A DNA stretch of 38,934 bases from Tannerella sp. (GCA_031271805.1 JAISUX010000055.1:1-38934); one strand, 5' to 3'. Positions 8,077 to 17,623 are shown, numbered from the stretch's first letter. The notes: generated by a model not told the origin, from the letters alone. A program made the numbers and translations.

Positions 8077-8648
8077 TGTCACTGTTATATAAATACTCAT
8101 CGCCGTTAATGGGCGTATGGAAGATCGACGAAACAGAAGCCAACAGGTCGAACAGGCGCGAAGCGGAAAGACTTGCGATTAACCTGCTGCTGCAAAATAT
8201 GCTCGGCAACAACCCCGTCCTCGGACATAAGGAAAACGGCATGCCTTTCTTAGAGGATAATCACTTGAATATCAGCATATCACACACAAAAGGCTATGTT
8301 GCGGTCATTTTAAGTCGCTTCACTTACCCCGGCATCGACATCGAATATCCGTCGGACAGGGCATGGAGGTTACGCCACAAATTCTTAAGCGATAACGAAT
8401 TATATATGTTCGCGCGCGCGCGCGAAGAAGAGATAAAAGCAACAATTTGCTGGTGCGCCAAAGAAACGGCTTACAAAACCCTTCGGGAATCAGGCGTCGA
8501 TTTCATCAAACACCTGCATATTTTGCCGTTTAAGACGGATTCCAAGAACGGCAGCCTGCTTCTCGAAGAAACAAAAACTATTAATAATCAAGTATTTACA
8601 ATTAATTATCAAATAACCGACGATTATATTTTAACGTGGAAGGAATAA
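8076..8648 (+). CDS. 4'-phosphopantetheinyl transferase superfamily protein
   Basis: This enzyme would transfer phosphopantetheine from CoA to a carrier-protein serine. The 190-aa sequence has the Sfp-type elements: SISHTKGYVAV (residues 67-77), the Mg-binding GIDIE (Asp88, Glu90) and WCAKE (126-130) with the following lysine at 134. It overlaps gldD by one base. Genes of this type follow gldD in many Bacteroidota, but the reason for the link is unknown. An alternating (CG)6 tract at 8411-8422 encodes the Arg/Ala run at 113-116. Confidence 0.88.
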   Translation: MSLLYKYSSPLMGVWKIDETEANRSNRREAERLAINLLLQNMLGNNPVLGHKENGMPFLEDNHLNISISHTKGYVAVILSRFTYPGIDIEYPSDRAWRLRHKFLSDNELYMFARAREEEIKATICWCAKETAYKTLRESGVDFIKHLHILPFKTDSKNGSLLLEETKTINNQVFTINYQITDDYILTWKE

Positions 8649-8652
8649 AGAA

Positions 8653-9675
8653 ATGGAAGATGTAAGATTAGGGAAAACCGGTATCAGGGTGAATAAGAAC
8701 GGCTTCGGGGCATTGCCTATTCAGCGCGTTTCCGAGGATGTTGCGGTCGGACTTCTGCGTAAGGCTTACGATGCAGGATTCCGTTTTTTCGACACTGCCC
8801 GATTCTATACCGACAGCGAAGAAAAGATAGGCAAGGCTTTCCGCGGGATGCGCGAGAAGGTGATAATCGCATCCAAGAGCATGGCTCAAAACGCCGCCGA
8901 TTTCAATAAAGACCTTGCAACAACGCTCGACAAACTACAGACCGACTATTTGGATTTGTATCAGTTTCATAATCCCCCGTTCTGTCCCAGACCGGGAGAT
9001 AAAAGCGGGCTGTACGAGGCCATGACCGAAGCCGCGCAGAGAGGCGCTGTGCGACATATAGGCATTACCAATCATCGTTTGGCCGTAGCCAACGAAGCTA
9101 TAGACAGTGGACTGTACGAGACCTTGCAGTTTCCTTTCAACTATATTTCGGGGAATCAGGAGTTGGAGTTAGTCCGCAAATGCAAGGCCTCCGACATGGG
9201 ATTTATAGCTATGAAATCGCTGTCGGGAGGGCTTATTACACATTCTGCCGCCGCATACGCTTTCCTCGCACAATACGACAATGTGCTGCCGATATGGGGC
9301 ATCCAAAGCGATAAAGAGTTGAATGAATTTATCGAATACATTGATAATCCGCCAGTTATAAACGACGAGATAATGCGGTTCATCGAAAATGAGCGGAAAG
9401 AACTTAGCGGCGATTTCTGTCGAGGATGCGGTTATTGTATGCCTTGCACCGTCAACATTGACATCAGCAATTGCGCTCGCATGTCGCTACTCCTGCGCCG
9501 CTCGCCGACCGAGTTACAGCTTACCGACGAGGTCTATAAGAAGATGAAGCTAATCGAGAAATGTACCCATTGCGACGCATGTAAGTCGAAATGCCCTTAT
9601 GAACTTGATACCCCCACCCTTTTGCGGAAAAACTACGAAGACTACATGAGAGTGATGGAGTTCGGCTTATCTTGA
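8653..9675 (+). CDS. Aldo/keto reductase with C-terminal 2[4Fe-4S] domain
   Basis: A 340-aa oxidoreductase. The N-terminal (beta/alpha)8 barrel carries the AKR tetrad: Asp47 (FFDTA), Tyr52, Lys75 (IASKS) and His106 (YQFHNP). The C-terminal 90 residues hold two ferredoxin-like cysteine sets, CRGCGYCMPC and CTHCDACKSKCP, enough for two [4Fe-4S] clusters. Such fusions are common in anaerobes and probably couple NAD(P)H or ferredoxin to carbonyl reduction; the substrate is not evident. It starts 4 bp after the transferase gene and ends 6 bp from the convergent efflux gene. Confidence 0.9.
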   Translation: MEDVRLGKTGIRVNKNGFGALPIQRVSEDVAVGLLRKAYDAGFRFFDTARFYTDSEEKIGKAFRGMREKVIIASKSMAQNAADFNKDLATTLDKLQTDYLDLYQFHNPPFCPRPGDKSGLYEAMTEAAQRGAVRHIGITNHRLAVANEAIDSGLYETLQFPFNYISGNQELELVRKCKASDMGFIAMKSLSGGLITHSAAAYAFLAQYDNVLPIWGIQSDKELNEFIEYIDNPPVINDEIMRFIENERKELSGDFCRGCGYCMPCTVNIDISNCARMSLLLRRSPTELQLTDEVYKKMKLIEKCTHCDACKSKCPYELDTPTLLRKNYEDYMRVMEFGLS

Positions 9676-9681
9676 AACCAG

Positions 9682-12600
9682 CTAACCTCCGCCAAGCGCC
9701 CTGTACAAATCGACTATCGCCTGCGCCTTTTCCAAGCGGTCATTGACATTGGCGAGTTGGGCGGCGAGGTAGTTTTGCTGTGCCGTGAGGACTTCGAGAT
9801 AGGTCGCTTCGCCGGCTTTCAACAACTCCTGCGTATAATCGACCGACTTACGCATCGACTCAATCTGGGCGTCCCTGTAAGCGGTCTTCTCCAATGCCTT
9901 GTCATAGAGGAATAGCACGTCGGAGACTTCCTTAGCAGCGGTCAGAACCGTATGTTGGAAATTCAGGAGCGCTTCTTCTTCCTGCGCTTTCGTTATTTTC
10001 AGTTGAGCGCGAAGCTGATTGCCTGCGAATATCGGTTGAGTAAGGCCGCCGATGATGTTGGCAAGCAAGTTTTCGGGCTGAAAAAAATTAGACAGGGATG
10101 ATGCGCCATAGCCAACCATCGTGCCCGAATTGAGCGTCAACGAGGGGTAGAGCGAAGCCTGTGCAGCGTTATGCAGTTCGAAAGCGGTTCTAAATTGCAG
10201 TTCGGCCGAGCGGACGTCGGGACGCAATGCCAGCATCTGTGCCGGAACACCATATTGTATCGGCGCATCAGGCGATTTCCATACGCCGAAAGCAGGCCGT
10301 TCTATCGCTCCGGGCTTGCGTCCGAGGGTAACCGACAGCGAATTTTCCAACTTGCGTATCGCTACTTCGATGTTGAGCGCCGACACTTGCGTCGAAGCAA
10401 GCAAGGCGCGGCTCTGTTCTACGGCAGCAGCGTTCAATAAGCCGCCATCCATCATAGCTTGCATTGACTCCGCACTTTCCCTGAGCAAACCTGTCGTCTC
10501 GCGCGAGATCTTCAATTGCTCGTCGAGAGCCATAAGCGTATAGTACGACGTGGCAATCGTCGAGATGAGCGAGGTCCGAATCAACCGTTTATATTCCTGA
10601 CTATTAAGATATTGCGCATAACGGGCGCGTGATTGGCGATTGAGTTTCCCCCATAAATCCGCTTCCCATTGTACGGCGACACCCAAGCGATACTGGTTGC
10701 TACCGAAGCCGAGGGCATCGACCCGACCGTCCTTTTCGCTTGTTCGCGAATGAGTGACTTGCCCGACTATTCCGGCAACGGGAAAATATGCGGCACGGGC
10801 TGTCTGCAAACTTGCTTCCGCCTCTTCGATACGCAAAATCGCCCCACGCATATCGAAATTATACTGCAAACCCTCTTCGATAAGCCCTTGCAGCACGGGA
10901 TCGGTGAAATACGAAGACCATGGCATAGAGGCCACGGTAGTAGTGTCGCGGTCGTCAAAACCGGCAACACGATACAAATTATCGGTATCCACATCAGGCG
11001 ACTGATATTTATTGACAAGTTGGCATGAAGAGACACCGGCCGTCAAAACTACGCCGACAGCAATCACTTTCGCGGCGTTAACCAAACCCGACTTACTGAA
11101 TTTTTCCTGCATCAATTGGAAGATGATGAACAGCGAAGGAATAACCAATATGCCTAAGAAAGTGCCTACTAACATCCCTCCTATAGCCGAGATGCCGATA
11201 GAGCGGTTACCGATAGCGCCAGCGCCGGTAGCGAGAGCCAATGGCATCAAACCGAATATCAGTGCAAATGAAGTCATAAGGATAGGCCTAAGCCTCGCTA
11301 CGGCTCCATTTATGGCCGCCTCTACGATACTCATACCCTGTCGTCGGCGCTGAACGGCGTATTCGACAATCAGAATCGCGTTCTTCGCAAGCAAACCTAT
11401 AAGCATTATCAATGAAATCTGGACATAGATATTGTTGACAATCCCCGTCCCCATCATCATTCCGCAATAGATAAACACATACACGCCCGCCAAACCTACC
11501 GGAAGCGAACAGATAACGGCTAACGGCAAAATATAACTCTCATAGAGAGCCGCCAAAAGCAGGTAAACGAATATCAGGCAAAGCGCCAGAATCATGTATG
11601 TCTGCTCGCCGCTCTTGACCTCTTCGCGTGTCATACCGGAGTAGTCGTAAGTGAAGTTGTCGGGTAAAACCTCTTTTCCCACCTCATCAATCGCTCTCAG
11701 GACGTCGCCATTGGCATAGCCGCCGACGAAATTCGGCATTATCGTCACACTCATAGACGAATACATATTGAAGCGGCTCAATGTCTGCGGCGCAGTTATA
11801 TCGCTGACAGTCAGGAACTCTGTGACAGGAGCCATCTCGCCGTCAGCGGTACGGACAAAGAAATCGCCGAGATTATCAAGCGTCTCTCGATATTCCGGCA
11901 AAGCCTGCACCATCACGCGATACTGCTTGCCGTAGAGATTGAAATCGGAGACATATATACTGCCTACATAGGCTTGAATCGTGTTCATCACCTGTCCGAG
12001 AGTCAAGCCCGCCTCCTTAATTTTAGCGACATTAGCGACAAGTTGTTTTTGCGGGAAGTTAGGATTAAAGGTCGTCATAGCCATCATTACTTCCGGCCGT
12101 TGGCGCATGGCGGCAAGGAATTGGTTGGTCACGTCATAGAAATGGTTGATGTCGCCACCAGTACGGTCTTGCATCTGCAACTCGACGCCATTGCTCAAAC
12201 CGAAGCCCTGCAATGTCGCCGTCCCCATAAAAATAAACGTAGCGTCTTTTATGTGGTCAGTTTTCTCCTTCATAATGGCAGCGACTTGGTTGGTCGTTAT
12301 CTTGCGACTGTTCCAGGGACTCATTTTAATGGTCAAAGTAGCATACGAACTGCCTTGCCCGCTCATAAAATTGACGCCGGAGAGCGAAGACACATGCTTG
12401 ACGTGTTCAATGCTCTTTGCTATGTTAGTCACTTCCTCCACTATTTCTTGCGTCCTGTCGAGCGAGGCTCCTGGCGCAAGAGTCACCATACCCATAACGC
12501 CGCCGCTGTCCTCCTGCGGAACAAAGCCCGACGGGATAACACGCATAAGACCGAACAGCAGGAATGTCATAACAAGGATAATGCTGACTGTCACCCACCT

Positions 12601-14211
12601 ATTCCCACGCTTACCGAGAAAATGCAGCGAGTTTTTATATTTAACCGTAGCCGCGCCGAAAGCCGTATTGAACATGAATCCGAAACGCTGAAACAAATTC
12701 TTCTTTTTCCCCTCTTCGCTGTGACCACGCAGGAAAACGGCGCACAGCGCAGGGCTTAAAGTCAAGGCATTGACGGCAGAGAGAATTATAGAGACAGCCA
12801 GGGTGAGGCCGAATTGTTTATAGAACACACCCTGGGTGCCGCCGATGAAACTGACGGGCACGAAGACCGCCGCCATCACAAGCGTAATCGAGACAATCGC
12901 GGGCGCTATCTCCTGCATAGCCTTCAACGCGGCATCACGGGCGTTGGTCATGCCTGCATCCAACTGTGCGTGCACCGCCTCGACCACCACTATCGCATCG
13001 TCAACCACAATACCTATCGCCAGCACAAGCGCAAACAAGGTCAGCAGATTGACCGAAAAACCGAAAAGCTGGAGGAAAAAGAATGTCCCCACGATAGCTA
13101 CCGGCACGGCAATAGCCGGAATCAATGTAGAGCGCAAATTTTGCAGGAAGATGAGCACAACAAGGAAGACGAGGATAAATGCCTCTATCAATGTGTGCAG
13201 CACTTTTTCTATCGAGGCGTCCAAAAACTCATTCGCATCCTGCACATAGATGATTTTCAGCCCCGGCGGGAAATTGACCTCGGCTTCTTTCAGCCTGGCC
13301 TTTATATTATTGATGACTTCCTGAGCATTGGAGCCGGCGGTCTGATTGATGCCTATTGTCACGGATTGGGCGCCGTCAACCTTCGAGATGACGTTGTAAT
13401 TGAGCGCTCCGAGTTCGACTTGAGCCACATCGCGCAGCCGCAAAACCTGTCCGTCAACAGAGCGCACGATAATGTTTTCATATTCGGGAACCGACTTCAG
13501 GCGACCCGTATATTTTAATGTATATTGGAAAATCTGTTTGCTTTCCTGGCCGAGTTCGCCGGGAGCCGCTTCGATATTTTGTTCCTGCAGAGCGGCTATT
13601 ACCTCCTGGGTCGAGACCTTATAGGCAGCCATCACGTTGGGTTTAAGCCAAATACGCATCGAATAGTCGCGCGCACCATAGACGTTGGCGTCGCCCACAC
13701 CCATTACGCGCTTGATAGGCGGCAACAAATGGATATTGGCGTAATTTTGAAGGAAAGTCTGGTCGTATTCGGGATTATCGGTAGTGAAATTAATCATCAG
13801 GATGGTCGAACTCTGCTGCTTGCGGACGGTCACGCCTATCTGCGTCACTTCCTGAGGCAGTCGCGGCGTAGCGCGGGCAACCTGATTCTGCACGTTTACC
13901 GCAGCGATATCCGGATTAATGCCTTTTTCAAAGAAGACGGTTATACTTGCGCTACCCGTATTCGACGCCGACGAGGTCATATAAGTCATTCCCTCGACGC
14001 CATTGATCTGCTCTTCGAGGGGAATCACGACCGCGTTCATCACCACGTCCGCATTCGCTCCCGGATAGGACGCCGACACACGCACTGTCGGAGGCGCGAT
14101 GTCGGGATATTGCTCAACGGGAAGCATAAATAAACCTATGATACCCAAGACTACAATCAGTATGGAAATGACCGTTGATAAAACCGGCCTGTCTATAAAT
14201 GTCTTTAACAT
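9682..14211 (-). CDS. RND efflux pump fused to NodT-family outer-membrane channel
   Basis: A single open frame of 1509 codons holds two proteins normally made separately. Residues 1 to about 1045 are an HAE1/AcrB-type pump: FIDRPVLSTVISILIVVLG at the start, the proton-relay pair Asp404-Asp405 in GIVVDDAIVVVEAV and Lys943 in LIGLLAKNAILIVEYA. Residues about 1050-1063 form a hydrophobic stretch (VIAVGVVLTAGVSSC) ending in a lipobox with Cys1063. Residues 1063-1509 are a full-length OMF (TolC/OprM, NodT) lipoprotein with the repeated helical motifs, ending LYRALGGG. There is no stop or Met at the junction. The segment could act as a 13th membrane helix or be cut by signal peptidase II. The adaptor gene lies 24 bp upstream. 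Confidence 0.93.
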   Translation of the reverse strand: MLKTFIDRPVLSTVISILIVVLGIIGLFMLPVEQYPDIAPPTVRVSASYPGANADVVMNAVVIPLEEQINGVEGMTYMTSSASNTGSASITVFFEKGINPDIAAVNVQNQVARATPRLPQEVTQIGVTVRKQQSSTILMINFTTDNPEYDQTFLQNYANIHLLPPIKRVMGVGDANVYGARDYSMRIWLKPNVMAAYKVSTQEVIAALQEQNIEAAPGELGQESKQIFQYTLKYTGRLKSVPEYENIIVRSVDGQVLRLRDVAQVELGALNYNVISKVDGAQSVTIGINQTAGSNAQEVINNIKARLKEAEVNFPPGLKIIYVQDANEFLDASIEKVLHTLIEAFILVFLVVLIFLQNLRSTLIPAIAVPVAIVGTFFFLQLFGFSVNLLTLFALVLAIGIVVDDAIVVVEAVHAQLDAGMTNARDAALKAMQEIAPAIVSITLVMAAVFVPVSFIGGTQGVFYKQFGLTLAVSIILSAVNALTLSPALCAVFLRGHSEEGKKKNLFQRFGFMFNTAFGAATVKYKNSLHFLGKRGNRWVTVSIILVMTFLLFGLMRVIPSGFVPQEDSGGVMGMVTLAPGASLDRTQEIVEEVTNIAKSIEHVKHVSSLSGVNFMSGQGSSYATLTIKMSPWNSRKITTNQVAAIMKEKTDHIKDATFIFMGTATLQGFGLSNGVELQMQDRTGGDINHFYDVTNQFLAAMRQRPEVMMAMTTFNPNFPQKQLVANVAKIKEAGLTLGQVMNTIQAYVGSIYVSDFNLYGKQYRVMVQALPEYRETLDNLGDFFVRTADGEMAPVTEFLTVSDITAPQTLSRFNMYSSMSVTIMPNFVGGYANGDVLRAIDEVGKEVLPDNFTYDYSGMTREEVKSGEQTYMILALCLIFVYLLLAALYESYILPLAVICSLPVGLAGVYVFIYCGMMMGTGIVNNIYVQISLIMLIGLLAKNAILIVEYAVQRRRQGMSIVEAAINGAVARLRPILMTSFALIFGLMPLALATGAGAIGNRSIGISAIGGMLVGTFLGILVIPSLFIIFQLMQEKFSKSGLVNAAKVIAVGVVLTAGVSSCQLVNKYQSPDVDTDNLYRVAGFDDRDTTTVASMPWSSYFTDPVLQGLIEEGLQYNFDMRGAILRIEEAEASLQTARAAYFPVAGIVGQVTHSRTSEKDGRVDALGFGSNQYRLGVAVQWEADLWGKLNRQSRARYAQYLNSQEYKRLIRTSLISTIATSYYTLMALDEQLKISRETTGLLRESAESMQAMMDGGLLNAAAVEQSRALLASTQVSALNIEVAIRKLENSLSVTLGRKPGAIERPAFGVWKSPDAPIQYGVPAQMLALRPDVRSAELQFRTAFELHNAAQASLYPSLTLNSGTMVGYGASSLSNFFQPENLLANIIGGLTQPIFAGNQLRAQLKITKAQEEEALLNFQHTVLTAAKEVSDVLFLYDKALEKTAYRDAQIESMRKSVDYTQELLKAGEATYLEVLTAQQNYLAAQLANVNDRLEKAQAIVDLYRALGGG

Positions 14212-14235
14212 AATGTTCTGTGTTTGATAACCTTA

Positions 14236-15336
14236 TTATTCAATAGCAATCTTTGTGCCGTTAGCCAATGTGGCGACGCCGCCGGAGACAATGCGCTCAC
14301 CCACTTTCAGTCCGCTATGGACTATATACATCTGCCCGTCGGGCGTCGGCGTAACCTTGATTATACGCTGCGTAGCCGCGCCATCCTCAACTACATATAC
14401 AAGCACCTTGTCCTGCTGTGCAAAAGTGGCTATCTGCGGGATGATAATCACGTCGGTGTAGGCCTTAGGTATTGATAATGTGCCGCTTGTGCCGCTACGA
14501 AGCATACCTTCCCGATTTGCAAATTCGGCGCGGAAATTAGCGCTACCGGTCATAATATTCAATACGCCGGTGATGGTCTCGATGCGTCCTTTGTAAGGAT
14601 AGACCGTGCCGTCGGCTAAAGTCAGTGTGACGTCAGGCGCATTTTTCAATTTCTCGGCCTGAGTGCTGCCTTCAAGATCATTCAAAAACGATACAAGTTC
14701 CTTTTCGTTAAGCGAGAAGTAAGCGAAAATCGAGGTCGTATTAGCGACCGTAGTCAATACATTTTGATTATTCACCAAACTGCCTTTACGATAGGACACA
14801 GCGCCGACATAGCCATCCACCGGACTTACGACCGAGGTCCACGACAGCGTCGCCTTAGCATTTTTCAGTTGCGCCTTAGCCTGTTCACAGGCAGCATAAG
14901 CCGAATTTCGGGCGTTGATATATGCATCCAACTGCACGGCGCTGATAATACCCTTGTCGGCAAGCGGCTTGATGCGGCTCACGTTAAGTTCGGCGGTGGC
15001 AAGTTGAGCTTCCGCCGACGTGACGGCAGCCTCCGCCGAAGTAACGGCCTGTTCCGCTTGCGGCGAATTGATCTTAAACAGGATTTGCCCCTGCTTGACC
15101 GCCGACCCCTCGTCGATATAGATATTTTCGATAAACCCGTCTATGCGCGGACGGATTTCAATGTCCTCACGCCCGCGGATAGTCGCAGGATACGTTGCCA
15201 CCAACTCCGCAGAACCGGTGGAGACAATTGTCGTCGGATACGCTTGCGGCTTATTATCGGCTGATTGCTGCCGCTTGCCGCATGAAATCACTGTGAGCAA
15301 CGCTAACGTCGCCCCTACAAAATACGTTTTTTTCAT
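14236..15336 (-). CDS. RND efflux periplasmic adaptor (membrane fusion protein, AcrA-like) lipoprotein
   Basis: The 366-aa adaptor links the inner-membrane pump to the outer-membrane channel. The lipoprotein signal ends LLTVISC. Then come the biotinyl-lipoyl half motifs (RGREDIEIRPRIDGFIENIY... and WTSVVSPVDGYVGAV), an alpha-helical hairpin of Ala/Glu-rich repeats (EQAVTSAEAAVTSAEAQLAT) and the beta-barrel with GTSGTLSIP. I placed the start at the ATG at 15336, next to the signal peptide, rather than at a longer frame reaching 15426. It is first in a two-gene operon with the pump-channel fusion. No TetR/MarR regulator is adjacent. Confidence 0.94.
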   Translation of the reverse strand: MKKTYFVGATLALLTVISCGKRQQSADNKPQAYPTTIVSTGSAELVATYPATIRGREDIEIRPRIDGFIENIYIDEGSAVKQGQILFKINSPQAEQAVTSAEAAVTSAEAQLATAELNVSRIKPLADKGIISAVQLDAYINARNSAYAACEQAKAQLKNAKATLSWTSVVSPVDGYVGAVSYRKGSLVNNQNVLTTVANTTSIFAYFSLNEKELVSFLNDLEGSTQAEKLKNAPDVTLTLADGTVYPYKGRIETITGVLNIMTGSANFRAEFANREGMLRSGTSGTLSIPKAYTDVIIIPQIATFAQQDKVLVYVVEDGAATQRIIKVTPTPDGQMYIVHSGLKVGERIVSGGVATLANGTKIAIE

Positions 15337-15384
15337 ACTCGGAACCTTATCTATGTTATAAATTTTCTCTGCAAAAAAGACATG

Positions 15385-15392
15385 CAAATATA
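15385..15392 (-). promoter_or_regulatory. -7 box of the efflux operon promoter
   Basis: Minus-strand TATATTTG matches TAnnTTTG, 49 bp before the adaptor ATG. The -33 element is weak. The divergent DUF4271 gene has its own box at 15492-15499. Confidence 0.5.
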
Positions 15393-15491
15393 CGAATTTT
15401 GCTCTGTTTACGCATGATATATACACACAAAAAATCTTAAAACGAAAAACGGAAAGTTTATCGCGAAAAGAATAGATAAGAAAAAAATTAC

Positions 15492-15499
15492 TACCTTTG
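15492..15499 (+). promoter_or_regulatory. -7 box of the DUF4271-hemD-rnpA-yidD promoter
   Basis: TACCTTTG lies 25 bp before the ATG at 15525 and matches TAnnTTTG exactly; no convincing -33 TTG is present. A second TACCTTTG inside the DUF4271 gene (16161-16168), 78 bp before hemD, may be an internal promoter. Confidence 0.55.
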
Positions 15500-15524
15500 C
15501 GGCTGTTTTAAGTGGAATTTCGAG

Positions 15525-16256
15525 ATGAACGGTGCGGATTTTGACGGATATACAGGCATAAACCTCAACGAGACTGTGTTCTCGAGCGACTTCATGTTGC
15601 TCGTCGTCTTTTTGATGCTGTCGCTTTTCGCCATTATCTTCCGCCTCAATCATCCCCTTTTAGGAAAAATGATTGGTAACATAAACACCGGCGAAGAACG
15701 GCAGAGCATTTTCGAGACAACGGCAAAAGACAGCTTCTTTTTCAACCTCTTCATGACCTTTCAGTCCCTGTTACTTTTAAGTATCATCGCTCTATCGGCG
15801 GCAAAAGACTACCTGTCGCTGCCGAAAACCGGCTTCCCAACCGAAATAATCATAACTTTGATACTGTTTTTCGCCATCCTGATATACTTTTTATCTAAGT
15901 ATCTCCTGCTTATTTCCATCGGTAAAATCTTTGCCGACAAACCGAAATTCAAGATGCTGATGACAAATTATCAAGCCCTTTTTTGCACTTGGGGCATATC
16001 ACTTTACATCCCTGCGCTCTGGATTCTACTTATAGGAAGATATATTTTTATAGCATATATAATACTAATAATCAGCTACTTAATATTTAGAGCGGTTTTG
16101 GTATTTAGAATCTTTCACGTTTTTTTTAATAAAAACACGGGGATTTTATTTTTTTCTTTGTACCTTTGCGGCCAAGAAATAGCACCTTTAGTGTTTTTGT
16201 ATGAGGGATTGATTTATATTTTTTATATTATCGAAGTAAACAATATATGGCAGTGA
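15525..16256 (+). CDS. DUF4271 integral membrane protein
   Basis: A 243-aa protein with several hydrophobic helices spread along its length (for example FMLLVVFLMLSLFAIIF, FQSLLLLSIIALSA, IIITLILFFAILIYFL, and a strongly hydrophobic C-terminal half), predicting about six membrane passes. The MIGNINTGEERQSIFETT segment after the first helix is typical of DUF4271 proteins. These sit upstream of hemD in many Bacteroidota; the function is unknown. It overlaps hemD by 10 bp. The lower GC of its 3' half fits a Phe/Ile-rich membrane protein. Confidence 0.85.
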   Translation: MNGADFDGYTGINLNETVFSSDFMLLVVFLMLSLFAIIFRLNHPLLGKMIGNINTGEERQSIFETTAKDSFFFNLFMTFQSLLLLSIIALSAAKDYLSLPKTGFPTEIIITLILFFAILIYFLSKYLLLISIGKIFADKPKFKMLMTNYQALFCTWGISLYIPALWILLIGRYIFIAYIILIISYLIFRAVLVFRIFHVFFNKNTGILFFSLYLCGQEIAPLVFLYEGLIYIFYIIEVNNIWQ

Positions 16257-17044
16257 CTATCAAAAAGATGTTGGTATCCCAACCCCAACCAACGACGAGC
16301 AAATCGCCCTATTTTGACATCGGGAAGAAATATGGTGTACAGATTGATTTCAGACCGTTTATCAAAATCGAACCGGTATCGGCAAAAGATTTCAGACAGC
16401 AAAAGATTTCCATTCTTGACTATACGGCTGTGGTTTTTACCTCCCGTACGGCAGTTGACCACTACTTCAAGTTATGCGAAGAATTGCGGATCACGATACC
16501 CGAAACAATGAAATATTTTTGTATTACGGAGACAATTGCCGTTTATTTGCAGAAATACACGATTTTCCGCAAACGCAAGATTTTCTACACTCAAAACGGA
16601 CAATTGGAGGAGTTGGTAAAACTCATTCACAAGCATCCGAAAGAGAAGTATCTCATTCCGGTCTCCGATATTCACAAAGATGATTTGATGAGGAGTCTGT
16701 CGAAAAAGATATACTACAAGACGGCGACGATGTACCGCACTGTCAGCAATAACTTCAGCGAAGACGAATCTTTCGACTACGATATGTTGCTGTTTTTCAG
16801 CCCTTCGGGTATCATGTCGTTGTTGAAGAACTTTCCGACTTTCCAGCAGAACGGTATTCGTATCGGTTGTTTCGGGCCTACGACAGCCAAGGCCGCTATT
16901 GACGCCGGGCTTAGGCTCGACATCGAAGCGCCCACACCCGAAGCGCCATCAATGACTGCCGCCCTCGAACAGTATCTAAAAAAGGAAATAGGCGACGGCA
17001 ATGGAAACGGAAGCCAACTCAACAAAAGCGTTCCGCAAGAGTGA
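16247..17044 (+). CDS. hemD: Uroporphyrinogen-III synthase
   Basis: HemD closes and rearranges hydroxymethylbilane into uroporphyrinogen III in haem, sirohaem and corrinoid synthesis. The 265-aa protein shows the two-domain family signs: TAVVFTSRTAVDHYF in the first half, YLIPVSD before the return crossover, and LLFFSPSGIMSLL plus IGCFGPTTAKAAIDAGL in the second half. The Bacteroidota form has an N-terminal extension with VTIKKMLVSQPQP. It overlaps DUF4271 by 10 bp and rnpA by 44 bp. No other haem gene is in the window. Confidence 0.9.
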   Translation: MAVTIKKMLVSQPQPTTSKSPYFDIGKKYGVQIDFRPFIKIEPVSAKDFRQQKISILDYTAVVFTSRTAVDHYFKLCEELRITIPETMKYFCITETIAVYLQKYTIFRKRKIFYTQNGQLEELVKLIHKHPKEKYLIPVSDIHKDDLMRSLSKKIYYKTATMYRTVSNNFSEDESFDYDMLLFFSPSGIMSLLKNFPTFQQNGIRIGCFGPTTAKAAIDAGLRLDIEAPTPEAPSMTAALEQYLKKEIGDGNGNGSQLNKSVPQE

Positions 17045-17390
17045 ACGGCTATGCCTGAATAAAGATATCGACAGGCTATTCGAGGCCGGACAGTCCTTCA
17101 TTGCATATCCGTTGCGAGTAATATATTTGTCGGATGATGATGCCGAGTCATCGTCATCCGGCGCTTCTATTTTGGTGAGCGTCCCCAAAAAACGCATCCG
17201 TCATGCAGTTGGGCGTAACCGCATAAAACGCTTGATACGTGAGACTTACAGGCTCAATAAAGGCAATTTCATTATGAACCAGAAGTCCTTGCACATAGCC
17301 TTCACTTATGTCACTAACGAGATATTGCCCTATTCCAACATTGAGAAAGCGATGCTCAAAGCCCTGAACCAACTTCAGACCCTTTGCTGA
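17001..17390 (+). CDS. rnpA: Ribonuclease P protein component
   Basis: The protein subunit of RNase P, which removes 5' leaders from pre-tRNA. It is 129 aa, with the conserved KSERLC start of the fold and the RNA-binding signature [13 protein letters not shown]. The ATG at 17001 is the only good start upstream of the conserved region and lies 44 bp inside hemD, so translation is likely coupled. Its TGA shares a base with the yidD ATG. Confidence 0.95.
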   Translation: METEANSTKAFRKSERLCLNKDIDRLFEAGQSFIAYPLRVIYLSDDDAESSSSGASILVSVPKKRIRHAVGRNRIKRLIRETYRLNKGNFIMNQKSLHIAFTYVTNEILPYSNIEKAMLKALNQLQTLC

Positions 17391-17611
17391 TGAAGAAACT
17401 GCTTGCCGGCATCCTGCTTTTGCCGATTTATTTCTATAAATATTGCATCTCGCCCCTGACGCCTGCAAGTTGCCGCTACACGCCGACATGTTCGGAATAT
17501 GCCGTTCAGGCTATCAAAAAACATGGGGCGTTCAAAGGGTTTTGGCTTGCAATAAAGAGGATTTCCCGCTGTCATCCCTGGGGCGGTAGCGGTTGGGATC
17601 CGGTGCCGTAG
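17390..17611 (+). CDS. yidD: Membrane protein insertion efficiency factor YidD
   Basis: A 73-aa protein helping YidC-dependent membrane insertion. It has the family core [19 protein letters not shown] and the C-terminal [14 protein letters not shown], after an N-terminal hydrophobic helix. I chose the ATG at 17390, giving the TGATG overlap with rnpA; a TTG two codons earlier is also open. The rnpA-yidD link is conserved in most bacteria. A strong hairpin follows directly. Confidence 0.95.
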   Translation: MKKLLAGILLLPIYFYKYCISPLTPASCRYTPTCSEYAVQAIKKHGAFKGFWLAIKRISRCHPWGGSGWDPVP

Positions 17612-17623
17612 GGACAAAAAAAT

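Noticed and set aside
12814-13518. Long plus-strand open frame of 234 codons
   Set aside because: It lies opposite the RND pump, whose motifs are intact. The predicted peptide is His/Arg/Asn-rich with no family features; a shadow of the GC codon pattern.
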